From Chalara sp. BL73 (Eukaryota > Ascomycota > Leotiomycetes > Helotiales): a DNA stretch of 64,000 nt. This document shows positions 10,510-21,760 of the stretch, one piece after another. A program made the position numbers and the translations under genes. Location of the stretch: NCBI GenBank assembly GCA_918026815.1, contig CAKJVC010000164.1:143195-207194 (forward strand). Reading direction: 5' to 3'. A model generated the notes under the pieces. The model was not told where the DNA came from. It ran no database searches and saw only the letters and a program-made list of their open reading frames with translations. Within the stretch, counting starts at the first letter, position 1, and each line of letters opens with the position of its first letter.

Positions 10510-12762
10510 TCAAGCTGGAGGGCTACTATGTGAGGGACCACTAGTACTCGTTCTTGCGAGACGCTGGCGGTGCTTTTCCCAGCGATATAAAGCCAGTGGC
10601 GGCGTTGCCGCTTTTGGGCTGAAAATACGTTGGAATACCCATGGCAGAACTTCCTTGGTTTGATACTCGACATGTCTTCTGGTTGGAACGCCAAAAACAT
10701 AGTTCATCTCCTCCAGCGTAGTCACCTTAGCAGTTCCCGGAACCAGCAACCATACTGCTACAAATGCGATAGCATCCAATCCTGCAAAAAGACCTAGAAG
10801 CGCTGTATGGCGGATTTGATATGTGAGAGAAGGTACTGTAAGAGCCAACACACCCGCTAAAAGGAAATTCCAGAAGCATGCCCAAGACATACCCACCTCT
10901 CTGCTCACCAAGGGCCATATTTCTGAGCTATCAATTTTTCGAATCAGCATTGCAAACTACTTTTCCGAAGCCGCAAACATACCTATAAAGGAAAGGTACA
11001 ACTCCAGCGCCTGGACTGTAAGCCAGCGTGAATAAAATCAAGAACATTGCCAGCACACCTATCCGAGCAGATTCGTCTTCGATCTTGAAGCTGAATCCTG
11101 TGGCTAGCAGCAAGGGGAAACAGCAGAACAACGACATTAGAAGAAGAAATCGTCTCCCACTTGTATCAATGAACCAGTACGCAAGGGGAGAGAATATGAA
11201 GTTGGAGGCTCCAAATCCTAAAGACAGCCAAAGGCTGTGCATAGGCGAGAAATTCGCATCCGTTAGGAAGGATGCTGCGAGGAAGGCAAAGATGTTGATA
11301 CCACTCATTTGCTGAGAAGCCATTACAACAAAACTAGCCACAGCCGCTCGACGATTCCTACTAATGGTAAATAGCTGAAGAACTCGTCGAAGATAATTGG
11401 TCTTCCTAAACTCAGACTGCCAGATCATCAGTTAATGCGTCAACGGCCAAGGGTAGAGCAATGCCTTCCTACCTGGAATACATCTTGGTCGACTTCCGCC
11501 CCATGCTCAAGTAATTCATGACCTATATCAGACCTCTTTGAGAACAGACTCGTCTCGACCTGAATTTGCGCATGAATATAGTACAGGTCCCGCGCAGCCA
11601 GTAAGTCGCTACCTCTTAGTCGTACCAGGACTTGAAAGGCTTTGCGGTAATTCCCTTTCTTTATCAGCCAACGCGGAGATTCTGAGCAGGTGAATACCAG
11701 AATGAGTAGAGTTGCGGCAGGAATGAACCCAGATGCCGTCTGCCAGCGCCAGCCTGTGTTCATATGAAGATCAGTTTACGAATTCGCCACCAATGGCCAA
11801 AGGTATCGCCCTGATAAAGATCACTTACTATGCCGGAGAATAATATTTGCTGCGCTTCCAAGGAATATCCCTAGCGCTGTAAATGTCTGCCAGGATACCA
11901 AAAGCCTGCCCCTAATTCGAGCCGGCGCAACTTCACTCTCGAATATTGGTACGACGCTTGCTTTTGATCCCATGCCAATTCCAACCAGTGCTCTGCATAT
12001 GAATAGGGTTTGCCACGTATGGCAAAATGCACAGCCGACAACGCCTACAAACGAAAAGAGCCCAGCTACAAGCAACGCCCCACGTCTCCCATAGACGTAC
12101 TCATTTAATGGATCAGAGATCCAGGCGCCTAAACTGCTCGCAGCAAAGTATGTGACACCGTTAACTCCACCGAATATCCAGACATCTTTAGTTCTCGCAT
12201 CTTTTGTTACATCAACGTGCAGATTCATTTCGTAAGGCCATTTGAGATTAGCGCCTGTTAGGCTGGCTTGATCCCAGCCTTGAGCTATTGCAGAAACGCA
12301 GCAGGTTAAGAGTATTATCTTCATCTCTTTACTTTGTTGCCACACAGTGGAGGTTTTGTCTCGAATAACACAGTCTTTTTCGAACTGGGGGACATCAGGG
12401 TTTGATAGAAAAAGCTCCTCATCTCTTGCCAAGCGCCCGCCGCGAACAAACAGATCTTCTGAGATCATATCTGACAAGTTGTACGCCCGACGGGTTCTTC
12501 GGACATTCTCATCTTGAACATTAGGATCAGTCCATTGGAGTGGAGAGTCGATTCTGCCACAAATCGTGTAAGCATGATTTCTGATATGATCAATTGTTTG
12601 ATCAAACTTACATGCCGAGTTCGTTGTTCTGTAGCAGTTCACGGAACGGCTCTTGTTTGCGTTCTGGGGGAACTTGGCCCTTGAATAGAATATATATCAG
12701 TGCTGTAGCCTGCTGAATAAATAACTAATGCATACCGAAATTTGGCGTTGGATAGCAGCCAT
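10510..12762 (-). CDS. MFS sugar/polyol transporter (sugar porter family)
   Basis: Six exons on the minus strand: 12762..12736, 12679..12612, 12553..11829, 11753..11473, 11416..10983, 10927..10510. They give 650 aa with all junctions in frame and introns of 55-75 nt. About 150 N-terminal residues precede the first membrane segment (IILLTCCVSAIAQGWDQAS), as in the large myo-inositol/polyol-type fungal porters. Family marks include YGRRGAL, ALVGIGMGSKAS with SEVAPARIRGRL, SESPRWLIKK, ASQQMSGIN, GRRFLLL and a PLVSREVGMSWA loop. The usual PETKG-type motif near the end is altered to VPGTAK, followed by TLEEMNYVFGVPTR. The start MAAIQRQIS is inferred from exon 1 (27 nt), which restores a conserved-looking VPPERKQEPFRELL segment. 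The substrate is unknown. It shares a 0.6 kb divergent promoter with the ankyrin gene. Confidence 0.82.
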
Positions 12763-13376
12763 ATGTGCGCTATTGCGACTTGAATGCCGAAAATCAGGCA
12801 ATCTATTGCACAGCAAGACGCGAGCTTCAGCGATTGAGATGAGTCCAATATTGCCCAGGTTCCCAGCCTTATAGCAAAAGATTGTGGGTTTGCAGCTTAG
12901 CCATCCCCAAAGCTGAGCCTCCGCCCGAGTATTGAGGGGTTCATGTTGTGTAACCCCAAGACATAAGACGGGCTATATTTGCCGCGTAAAGCCGCCACAC
13001 AAGTCACAAGTAATGCTGTAGCAAGTCACGAGCGAACTGTGGCTAAGAAATATGCAAGCAGTAGATTGGGTACAGATACTGACTCAACTTCGCGTGCAGG
13101 AATGATGCTGTCATGGGCTTGCGCACTCTGGGATCTCTATGGAAACTTCCATTTAAACTGCCCTCTGCCGTCTTCCACGCTCGACACTCAAGTCACCTGC
13201 CCAACTTTGGGGCTATGTCGGTGTCTGTTCTTGCCTTCAGGCACTCCATGCCCAATTTTCCACATTTTTGCTTCTCCTAGTGATTCTGTGTTATTCTTTC
13301 GCAAACCATCCTTGAGCACAGTACTACTACAAGAGTGACCGTGGAATAAGCAATAGTGCAGCTATGCGCTTCCATC
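12763..13376. promoter_or_regulatory. Divergent intergenic region (sugar transporter / ankyrin gene)
   Basis: The 614 bp separate two divergent starts, so both promoters must lie here. I see no clear TATA box or known operator. Confidence 0.5.
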
Positions 13377-15801
13377 ATGGAGATAGCTGGCGCAGTATCT
13401 GCCACCATCCAAATAACCGCATTCGCCGTCAGTGTTGGACAGAAAATTGCAACATTCATCAATGAATCGCGGGAAATTGAAGAAACAAATGGCCGCATCC
13501 TTTCTTCCGCTCGGAATCTTCAAGAAGCCGTGGATGAGGTGCATCAGCTATTGGAGAGAAGACGAATTCAAAATGGCATGCAACCCCTCGGCGATGATGA
13601 AATTAAGATGTGGGGAAAGATTGAAAAGGCACTTCAGCAGGCAAACGCAACGATCGAGATACTTAGTAATAAAATCGAAAGACTCGGAGGTGGAAAGACT
13701 TCTCCTGGTGCATGGAGGAAAGGCTGGATGCAGATGAAAGCTCAAATTCAAAGCCAAGCAATCAGCCAGATTGAATCCCAAATAGACAATAATATCAAAT
13801 CCCTGCAACTCATGATACCATGTGTTCAGTGGTAAGGCCTACTCTTTTTTAAATTCATCTCATCGTAATGCAACAGTCTACATGGTGCTAACTATGACTA
13901 GGTTTATCCATGACGAAACGCAAGAATTTATGCGAGCTGGGTTCGAATCAATGGCCAAAATATACAGAGAGATGCAAGACAGTATATATCGATTAGAAGA
14001 AAGCATACAGGGGCACTCGATGTTGTTTACAGGCTCATCGGAAGGGGAAGGCGTGTTTGGGGACGTCAAGTTCGCTGCGGAGGACTTGTCAGGCGAAACC
14101 CTTGCTCTTAATTCGAATATAGCTTCCGAATGCATTGACTTTGCACAATCACTTATCGAAAAAATCTCCAAGTCCGGAAGCATGACAGATAGCTCAAACC
14201 AGAGTCAGACCAATCAGGACTTGCCACTAGGTCATCTCCCAGAAGCGCCTAGTAGTCCGTCTTTCAGAAATTCGGCGCCACGACCAGCAATTAGCAGTAA
14301 TTCATCGCTAATGGCTATCACTACGGGCAACAACCATATTGCGGACCCCCCACAACATGCGAGGCATATGCGTAGACCGTATGAAGGCTCTGATAAAACT
14401 GAAATTGAAGATGAAGATGTCCTCAGGGATCATATCGACAACAACTATCGGGCAGCGTTCGAATCAGTCAGCCACAGATCATTTGAGAAAGCAGAGTCAC
14501 AAATTCGAGCGGCTATTGCTACTGCGGAGCAACTAGAGACCGTTTACAACTTTCCCTTCGAGAATAGAATTGAGTATTCAGAAACTCTAGGCCATATTCT
14601 AACAGAAAGGCAGCAATTCCGGGAAGCGGAGCATGTGTATCAAGGGCTCTTAAATCAATTGAATGGACGGCCGTCTGGTACTTTAGTTGAGTGTCGACTG
14701 CGTTACGCACTCGCAACGCTGTATAAAGCGGAATATCGGTTACATCCTCGGCAGGACGCATCCGACCGGTTGCTCAAAGCATGGGCTAACCATGCCATAC
14801 TGGCTCATCGAATTGCCACTCAGGCCAGCGCAGGCCAACAATCAGATCCCGGACCCACTTCGCGATCACATCCGACCCTCCGTCAAACAGCTGAAATGAT
14901 GGTGGAGCTATTCACATATAAGGGTATGATAATAGAAGCCAACACCTATAGGCAGCGGTATCTGAACAGTCCCGCACGCAACTCATCATCCCAAATGGCA
15001 ACAGGACTACGCCGTAGCTCCTTTGTGGTGCCTCCGAGTCCGCCAGATTCTGAAAGTACTCCCAATCGAAATATGCCTCGCGGATCTGTTGTATCTGAAT
15101 ACAGTCTCTCCTTTCCAGTTTCGAGTAGAACAAATGATCCGATAATAGAGCTTATTGAGAAGTCTGACCATGCAACGCTCAATTGGTATCTAAATTCATC
15201 TGGCGCTCTCATCAACACGGAACAACGCAACGACAGAGGACAAACCTTATTGTTACTTGCTGTCGCTAAAAGAAATCCCATAATAGTTGGGCTTTTCTTG
15301 GAATATAAAAAAAGTCCTCCTGATACCAAGGCTAAAGACAGTAGTGGTAATTCAGTGCTTCACTACGCCTTACGAGGGTCGAAAGGTGAAGAGATAGTAG
15401 AGATGCTCGTCGCCCATGGGGCCGATGTAAATGCTGCCACAAGTGATGGGACGACCCCCCTTCACCTCGCTGTCGAAAATAACAAATCTAGATCCCTGGA
15501 AATCCTCATTGATAACAAGGCAAGCCTGGAAGCAAAGGATCACGCTGGAAGAACGGCAATGGGCATAGCTATCAAAAAAAAGAGGCATGAACTTGTGCAA
15601 ATTCTTTCTACGGCCGGCGCAACTCTAGACATGGCCTTGTCCAATGATCCGGCATACAGAGAATTTTTTAGGGACTTGGAGATAGATGGAATAATTCCGA
15701 GACCTCAGACAGGTAGTCGTGAGGAAGCTCCACAAAGAGGTAGCCCCGTCTCCAACGGTCCGGCATCAGTTAAAAACCGCATTTTCAGGTGGCCATGGTA
15801 A
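13377..15801 (+). CDS. STAND-like N-terminus + ankyrin-repeat protein
   Basis: Two exons (13377..13831, 13902..15801) encode 784 aa. The start MEIAGAVSATIQITAF is the first ATG in frame; this hydrophobic helix followed by heptad-like residues resembles the helical N-terminal domains of fungal NACHT/STAND and related signalling proteins. The middle (about residues 300-480) looks helical and TPR-like (AEHVYQGLLNQL). About four ankyrin repeats follow from residue 597 (GQTLLLLAVAKRN, GNSVLHYALRG, GTTPLHLAVENN, GRTAMGIAIKKK). No NTP-binding P-loop is seen, so it is not a full NLR. Such proteins are linked in fungi to non-self recognition and programmed cell death, and HET-domain genes lie downstream. 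Role here is inference. Confidence 0.8.
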
Positions 15802-16438
15802 ATCTATCGACCATACATTATAAACAGCTGAATCTTTGTTCTCTGTGTATTGTCCGCCAAGTTCCAAACAATTCCTCATTCCAAGTAATATTCCATCCTG
15901 TAGCTTCAATTCAAGAAATCTCCTCCAATTAGCCACAAGCCCTATAGCACCAGAGACCAAATTTAACCAACAATGGGACTCAAACGGAATTTCAGAGATG
16001 TAAATCTGATGGCCAAATTGTTACTTGTTACCAGTTTAGGCGTCATTAACTCGACCAACAAAGCCAGCACTTGTCATGTAAGGATCCACATCTCTCGTCC
16101 CTTTGTCATGGCAACAAGGGACTTTTTTCTTTCGCGGCATTGATTTTATATTGCTATTGTTTGTATCAGAGCCTTTCTCGCTCATTGTTGTGAAGGTTAC
16201 TCGGACAAAATATGTCTGGACTGTGGGCTAATAACATTCATATCCCAGAGTAATAAAGTTATCCAGCCATTAACGAAACAAATATACATGAACAAGTTAA
16301 ATTTCTTGCATTTATACAGAGTTTTCGTGCTGTATACGATGTTCGCGACACCAGAAACTCTACGTGCGCAGCAGACAAATATCTGCAACACCTTCAATCT
16401 ATGTGGACAACGAATCTTCGCCAAAACCCGTAACCAAA
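15802..16438. other. Intergenic, 0.64 kb
   Basis: AT-rich spacer between two plus-strand genes. No gene or clear element. Confidence 0.6.
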
Positions 16439-16915
16439 ATGTCATTAAACGAAAAGATGACACATTCCACTTCGGACTCACAAAGCCCAGAGGATTCGAT
16501 TCTTGTAGAGTTATCACAGCCTGCACGAGGCCAAGCCGAACTAACAGACAATAACTCTGCAGAGCTTGATCAAGACATTGATGAGGGCTTGGATGATCCG
16601 CTAACCGAAGAAATGATAGACGAGTATCTTCAAAACAGAGCGGAATACGATCAACTTCTCAATGATGAACAAGATCTTGAGGAAGAGCTACCTTTGCAGC
16701 TACAGCGACTCAACAAAATACGGAAAGGGCTAGGAGAGCAAATATCCAAAAATGAGATTACGGAGGAAAATCTATTAGCGAAGCCAAATCAGGCGTTGCT
16801 TCAGGCAGTGTTTAAGGTGATTGAAGAAAGTGAGTAGTCTACATATGCCCTTGAGCATTCGGTAGCTATGGCACTAGCCGGTGCTTTCGAACAACTATTC
16901 GAGGAACAGGATTAA
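16439..16915 (+). CDS. Small acidic orphan protein
   Basis: The ATG at 16439 opens a frame very rich in Asp, Glu and Gln, including a long amphipathic segment (EEMIDEYLQNRAEYDQLL). Read without an intron it stops at 16837 (132 aa). A GTGAGT donor at 16830 lets the frame continue: an intron 16830..16877 (48 nt) or 16830..16865 (36 nt) leads to an ending FEQLFEEQD and TAA 16913-16915, giving about 142-146 aa. I prefer the 48-nt intron. No domain is recognised. The protein is probably cytosolic or nuclear and partly coiled coil. A similar small, acidic, Arg/Glu-rich gene follows at 17205. Confidence 0.5.
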
Positions 16916-17204
16916 GGCGTGCAGATACGGCTGATATTAGGAGCTTCGATAATTCTAGAGTAGATATGTATCCAAAATTTCCACCGAATTCCAATTTATA
17001 GAACAACTAATTTCGTGCTGAATGCCTTAACTCAAAGGAAAGAACAATGTAGTACAGTTATTAGAACAAATTTTGTATCAGGTACTTGTAGATTCCAATC
17101 CTCCGCTCACTTATGACCTATAAATAATTTGAGCAATCAGCCACTCCCATCACATTCAGGTGAAGCATAGTAGAATCTCTTCATATCAAAAGGATTCATT
17201 TAGG

Positions 17205-17840
17205 ATGGCTGATCCTCTCGGATTACTGTACAATCCCAGAGTGGAGGAAAGAGAACGGCAAATGGGAAAAGCGTGGCGTGATGAATGGCGGAAGTACGCA
17301 GCCCAAAGGTACGAAGAGCGATACAAGGAGCGTCAACAAGAAGCGGAGCTCCTCACCCCAGGAACCCTTAGCTATGATCTCGCTCATGAAGAAGCAAAGC
17401 GAGCCTATGAAGAATGGCAGAGCTGCCTTACAAATACGGGTGACACAGCTTCAGATGAGTTGGCTGATTTGCAGCATATGGAACCCGACGAATGGGAGGA
17501 GGGACTCAGGGGCTGGGAGAATGTCGGGTATTTTTCTTCTTCCCCTTCTGACGACATTGGTAATGGCGGTGAGTACGATGATAACTTTGCAAGAAGAAAC
17601 GTTGGGCTTGCGGAGATCGTAGGCAAGCGACGGTTCCGGCATACTGACGTGGAAGAGGCAGATGTCAAAACCCAAGTTGAGCTCTCCCCAAAGCAGTTTG
17701 AAGACCTGGTCGCGGCACTCGAGGAGACGATTCTGGAGCAGCCAGGACCAAAGCGGTTCCAGGCCAATGTGGAGCTCTCTCAGGAGGAGCGGGAAGATCT
17801 TGTGGCGGCATTCGAGGACCCAATTGGCCGGCAGGCGTAG
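17205..17840 (+). CDS. Orphan charged protein with a repeated C-terminal segment
   Basis: Single exon, 211 aa, start MADPLGLLYNP at 17205 (a longer frame upstream has no ATG). The N-terminal 60 residues are rich in Glu, Arg and Lys and likely helical. The C-terminus contains two copies of one segment, VELSPKQFEDLVAALEE and VELSQEEREDLVAAFED, separated by a short linker, so it arose by internal duplication. No signal peptide or known domain. It neighbours another small acidic orphan and a HET gene. Function unknown. Confidence 0.6.
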   Translation: MADPLGLLYNPRVEERERQMGKAWRDEWRKYAAQRYEERYKERQQEAELLTPGTLSYDLAHEEAKRAYEEWQSCLTNTGDTASDELADLQHMEPDEWEEGLRGWENVGYFSSSPSDDIGNGGEYDDNFARRNVGLAEIVGKRRFRHTDVEEADVKTQVELSPKQFEDLVAALEETILEQPGPKRFQANVELSQEEREDLVAAFEDPIGRQA

Positions 17841-18703
17841 ATAGGTAGGTGCACAGGTAGGTAAGCAAAATAGATAATCCTTGAGAGGATATGGCGTGAA
17901 TGATGTTGATGTTTCTTCGGTTTTTTAATTTGTTCCAAGAAATTATTATCATGTTTCATTATTTTCCATCGTTCGAATTAACTTTGTGTGTATAATAAGC
18001 TTTTGTTCTCAAAACTAAGATGTGGTTATTGTAACGCTTTGTTTAATCCACACTATTCTGAGGTTCGGCTCCACCTTCCGATTTAACGTCTGTCCCTGTG
18101 AGCCGAGACGCACTGTGTCACGAGACAGATCTCCAGTTTTGGAACCATAAAAATTTTCTTGGCAAGTCTATTAAGTTATTATTTATATGTCATTTTCTTT
18201 AACTATTTCTCCTTAAAAAGACTGCTTAGAAATACAAAAAAAGCCATGGTTGATTATGCTGTCGATTGTTTTATTTATGCCGCTAATCGCTGTTTTGGCT
18301 ATCCCCCCTTGTTCAATCGCGACTATTAAAGCTTTTTCAAAATTCGGAGCATTTGAGGAAAGGTCCTGTAACGAAATAATACAGCCTTAATCTTACAGTT
18401 CATTGTTCAGCCTTACATTCCACGATCTCCTGGATTACCTAAGTGATACTGTGTGCGGGGCGGATAAGACCAAGCAGGCTACAGTACACGGGGCGGTTGA
18501 TTTTTGTTGCCAAGTCTTTGACCTCAACCTCACAGGGCAAAATTGTTTTGCAATGCTCTGTCGTGAATCTCAGTGGCTTTGTTTCATCTCCGCCCCAAAA
18601 AGCAAAGGGGCTGTGTACGCCCAACTCGTCCTCGATATATGATTGCATTGATCGATATGTTTACTTCATCTCAATATCTTGTGTTTCCAGCATTAGCCTT
18701 GCG
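17841..18703. other. Intergenic, 0.86 kb
   Basis: AT-rich spacer leading to the HET gene at 18704. The HET frame is open upstream to 18443 but without a plausible start. Nothing else recognised. Confidence 0.55.
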
Positions 18704-20801
18704 ATGTCAGACTCCTCCAGCACCTCACCAGCACCCCAGCGGACCAATGCTGATGATTCTGCTGGCCGGGAAGGACCAGTCGCTCAATTTGGCCGTTTTG
18801 TAGATGGCCATCTTAAGCTCATAAAGAAGCGCACCACGGATCTTGAATATGTTGCCATCTCCCATGTCTGGGGTAAGATCGAGTGGATCCCAGAAGTACC
18901 AAACATTGACGGTGAAGTACTTGCCTCCCCACGAAAGGCTGAGTTCATCGAGAACAGATTACCAGCTTTGGTTGGTGATACAGCCTTCTGGATGGACACT
19001 TTGACTGTAAACCAGAGGAACCCAGCTGAAGTGATTGCGAACGTGCAAATCATTCCAACAATCTTCCGCGATGCTATCCGCACAATTGCCATCCGCGAGG
19101 GTGGAGGTATATACGAGTGCTGCGCGAGGGAAGTGAGAGGGTTCACGAACTGGCAGAACTTTCAGGAGAAGCTTTTCGGACACATCAGCGTACATTGGAA
19201 GCAAGCGCTTGACGAATCCTACTTGCAACGACTTTGGACACTGCAAGAATGCCTTCTATCTCATACCATAGAATTTGTCGTTGACAGACCAGGTAAGATC
19301 TTAAGTGTAAACGCTTACGCAATGTTCGTCGTTGACTTTCCCAGACCAGCCGGAAGAAGTTCTTGATACATCAGACGTTTACAGATATCAAACACAAGTT
19401 GAGCAGGTCTGCGACTCGCTATTCGCACTTGCGTATGCTTTCGCGGGTGATCTTCCTGGTATTCACAGATTCATCCGGGCATATGTTGATGGGGGAACCG
19501 TTGAGAGACGGAAAAATCTGGAGCGAGATGAATCGGAGGATATCTATACTGGAATGTTCAGGGAGGTCCAAATCGCTTCCAACAGATGTGCCAGCATGCC
19601 CCGGGATTATATCTTCGCCACAATGCCTCAGTTTCCCTGGTACCATTATCCTCTTGAGGCAGAGCATATGAATTTCAGTGACATCTTCGTGGACTTATAC
19701 AAGCAGGCCTCCGGAGCGGGACATGCGTTTGCCGCCAGAATCACCCAGTCGATGACAGATCCGAAAGCTTCTGGGGAGAATGCCTGGTTTCCCAGCGTGC
19801 AGCAGCCTGAGCCGAAATGTCTTGGGGACTTTCTGAAACTTCTGGGCCAGAGATTGCCCAAAACTCCGAATAATATCCACCTCACCACGGTCGTAAAAAT
19901 CATCGAGATTCCTGAGTCCCCCAATGATCAACCGGACCTCGTCCTCGAACTGATCGAGTCTGCAATGAATTTTTCGGAGCAAACATGGCAAGCATCCCAC
20001 AAAGGCGGAGAGCTCTCGAAATTTGGAAGCTTTCCAAAAGTTGAATGGGAATTCAATTTGATTGATGCAATGCGTTCAGGATGGATACCCAAGGGCATCC
20101 CTCTCAGTCAGCCACAAATTCGAGTGATAAAAGATGGCGACGAGTCACTAATGCTCGTTGGAACTCATCAGGAGTATGAAGAAGACCCAATGGAAGAATT
20201 GTTTTCGGGTATATTTGGAAACCCCGATGGAGATGAAAAAGAAGAATACGTCACGCTCCTTGAACAGTCCAGGAAGATCTTGGATCACATGTGGTGTGGC
20301 TTGGATCGCTCACTCAACAAGTCACAAGCATCGGATTGGAAGTTCTACAGGCGTAAAATGCGGGGAAACTGGTCGAAGCCTTTGCTGCGAATGATTCTTC
20401 TGCAAGCAGCGATGGTTAGTTGTGGCATCGGTTTGTCTGCGACGACTTGGATTCGCAGAAGATTTGAACCCGTTTGCGTCAAGTACAATAAGGTATCTCT
20501 CCTTGGGCTCCTTGCAAAGCATGCTCGTGGTGAAGGGCTTCGTCGAATGTATAGTGTTGGACGGCACCTTGAGGGGGAATCTTTTGGGAAGGACTTGGCT
20601 CTTGTAGATCCAGTGACAAAATTCCCAGTGGGATTACTGCCTGACTTTCTTCCCCTCATCCGGACAGATAAGCAGTTTGTTGAGCGGTCGTACATACTTT
20701 ACGATGGACTTGTGGAGTTTGTTGGGCCGCAAGGGGCCAAGTTTTTGCACGCACCTCTTGACAAAATCTCGGAATCGAAGGCAACAGAGGAGGCTGAATA
20801 A
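18704..20801 (+). CDS. HET-domain protein (divergent), apparently intact
   Basis: Two exons (18704..19292, 19345..20801) encode 681 aa. HET-domain signatures are present in order: YVAISHVWGK (residues 49-58; usual form AxSYxWG), FWMDTLTVNQRN (about 95-106; usual form WIDxxCINQ) and LWTLQECLLS. The Cys of the CINQ block is replaced by Val. The C-terminal 400 residues are variable, as usual for HET proteins, and carry an acidic patch (DGDEKEEYVTL). HET domains trigger vegetative incompatibility, a cell-death response after fusion of unlike hyphae. No partner domain is recognised. One of four HET genes in the window. Confidence 0.8.
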
Positions 20802-21652
20802 TATACTGTATCCGAGATCTCTTATACAGTACCCTTCCTTCGAAACCACTTCATATCTAGACAGACGGGACCCTCACTCAACACACAGGGCTCCATTAGC
20901 AACTCCAAGAAAAGGGGACGAAGCCAATTTTGCAAGCGACTGTATCTATAAAATCGGCGATACTCATTTCGCCTTTTGCTGTGGAGCGCAAAGAGAGAAG
21001 AAGTGAAAACCGAAAGTGAAAAGCCGGAAGTTTGTCACGCTGAAGCACTTCCCAAGGAAGGGGATGGTCGATTTTGTTGGCTGCGCACAGGGTCCACTTT
21101 TGCTCTAACTTAATCGGAGGATGTCGGGAAACAGGAATTTTCCGGCAAGGCACGCGCAGCCACAAACGTTTAGCAGCCACAAATTTTATTAAAATTTTAC
21201 CGAGGTTACTATAACCACACCACTACTGCCCAGGATCCTTGATCGCTTGATTGGAGGAGGTATCAGCCTATGTAGCGACGGCGTATGACATAGCGCGTTC
21301 TAGCCGCCATAAGACTGAGAATCCCGTTTTAGCATTTATAATAAAGCCTGGATATCTATATTCAATTGTTTAATAAGTTTAAAAAGTGGAAAAAGCTTAA
21401 TGGTGGTGTTGCGAGTCGAGAAGTCTATTATAGTGTCAAAGGAGGGCCCTCTGTAAATTCAAAAGGGCTGGGACGACGTGGTTATAATTTTCGGAATTAA
21501 TAGGTCAGGAGTGTTCGAAAGAGGCATATAATACAACTGAAATAGAAATAAATAGAAATTGTTATACGTTCACAGATTTTTAGTCGCCTGAACTCGTAGT
21601 ACCTATGTTTTGTCTCGTTACAGGGTGCGTCTCGGCACGCAGGGATAGACGT
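20802..21652. other. Intergenic, 0.85 kb, left flank of the transposon
   Basis: Spacer between a HET gene and the piggyBac-type element. No gene seen. Confidence 0.55.
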
Positions 21653-21676
21653 TATCCCTTTAACCGCCAATGCGGC
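21653..21676 (+). repeat. Left inverted end of the piggyBac-type element
   Basis: Begins TATCCCTTTAACCGCCAATG. The reverse complement of 23611-23635 matches it over the first 18 bases and most of the next six. Confidence 0.75.
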
Positions 21677-21760
21677 GGGAGTAGCCGCAATAAGTGGGGC
21701 GGTGGCCAATCAGAAGCCGTATTTCAAGTCAAATTCATTGAAATCTACCTTCTATTGCTT

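Noticed and set aside
16364..16438. Upstream extension of the acidic orphan gene
   Set aside because: The open frame begins with a non-ATG codon; the first ATG is at 16439.
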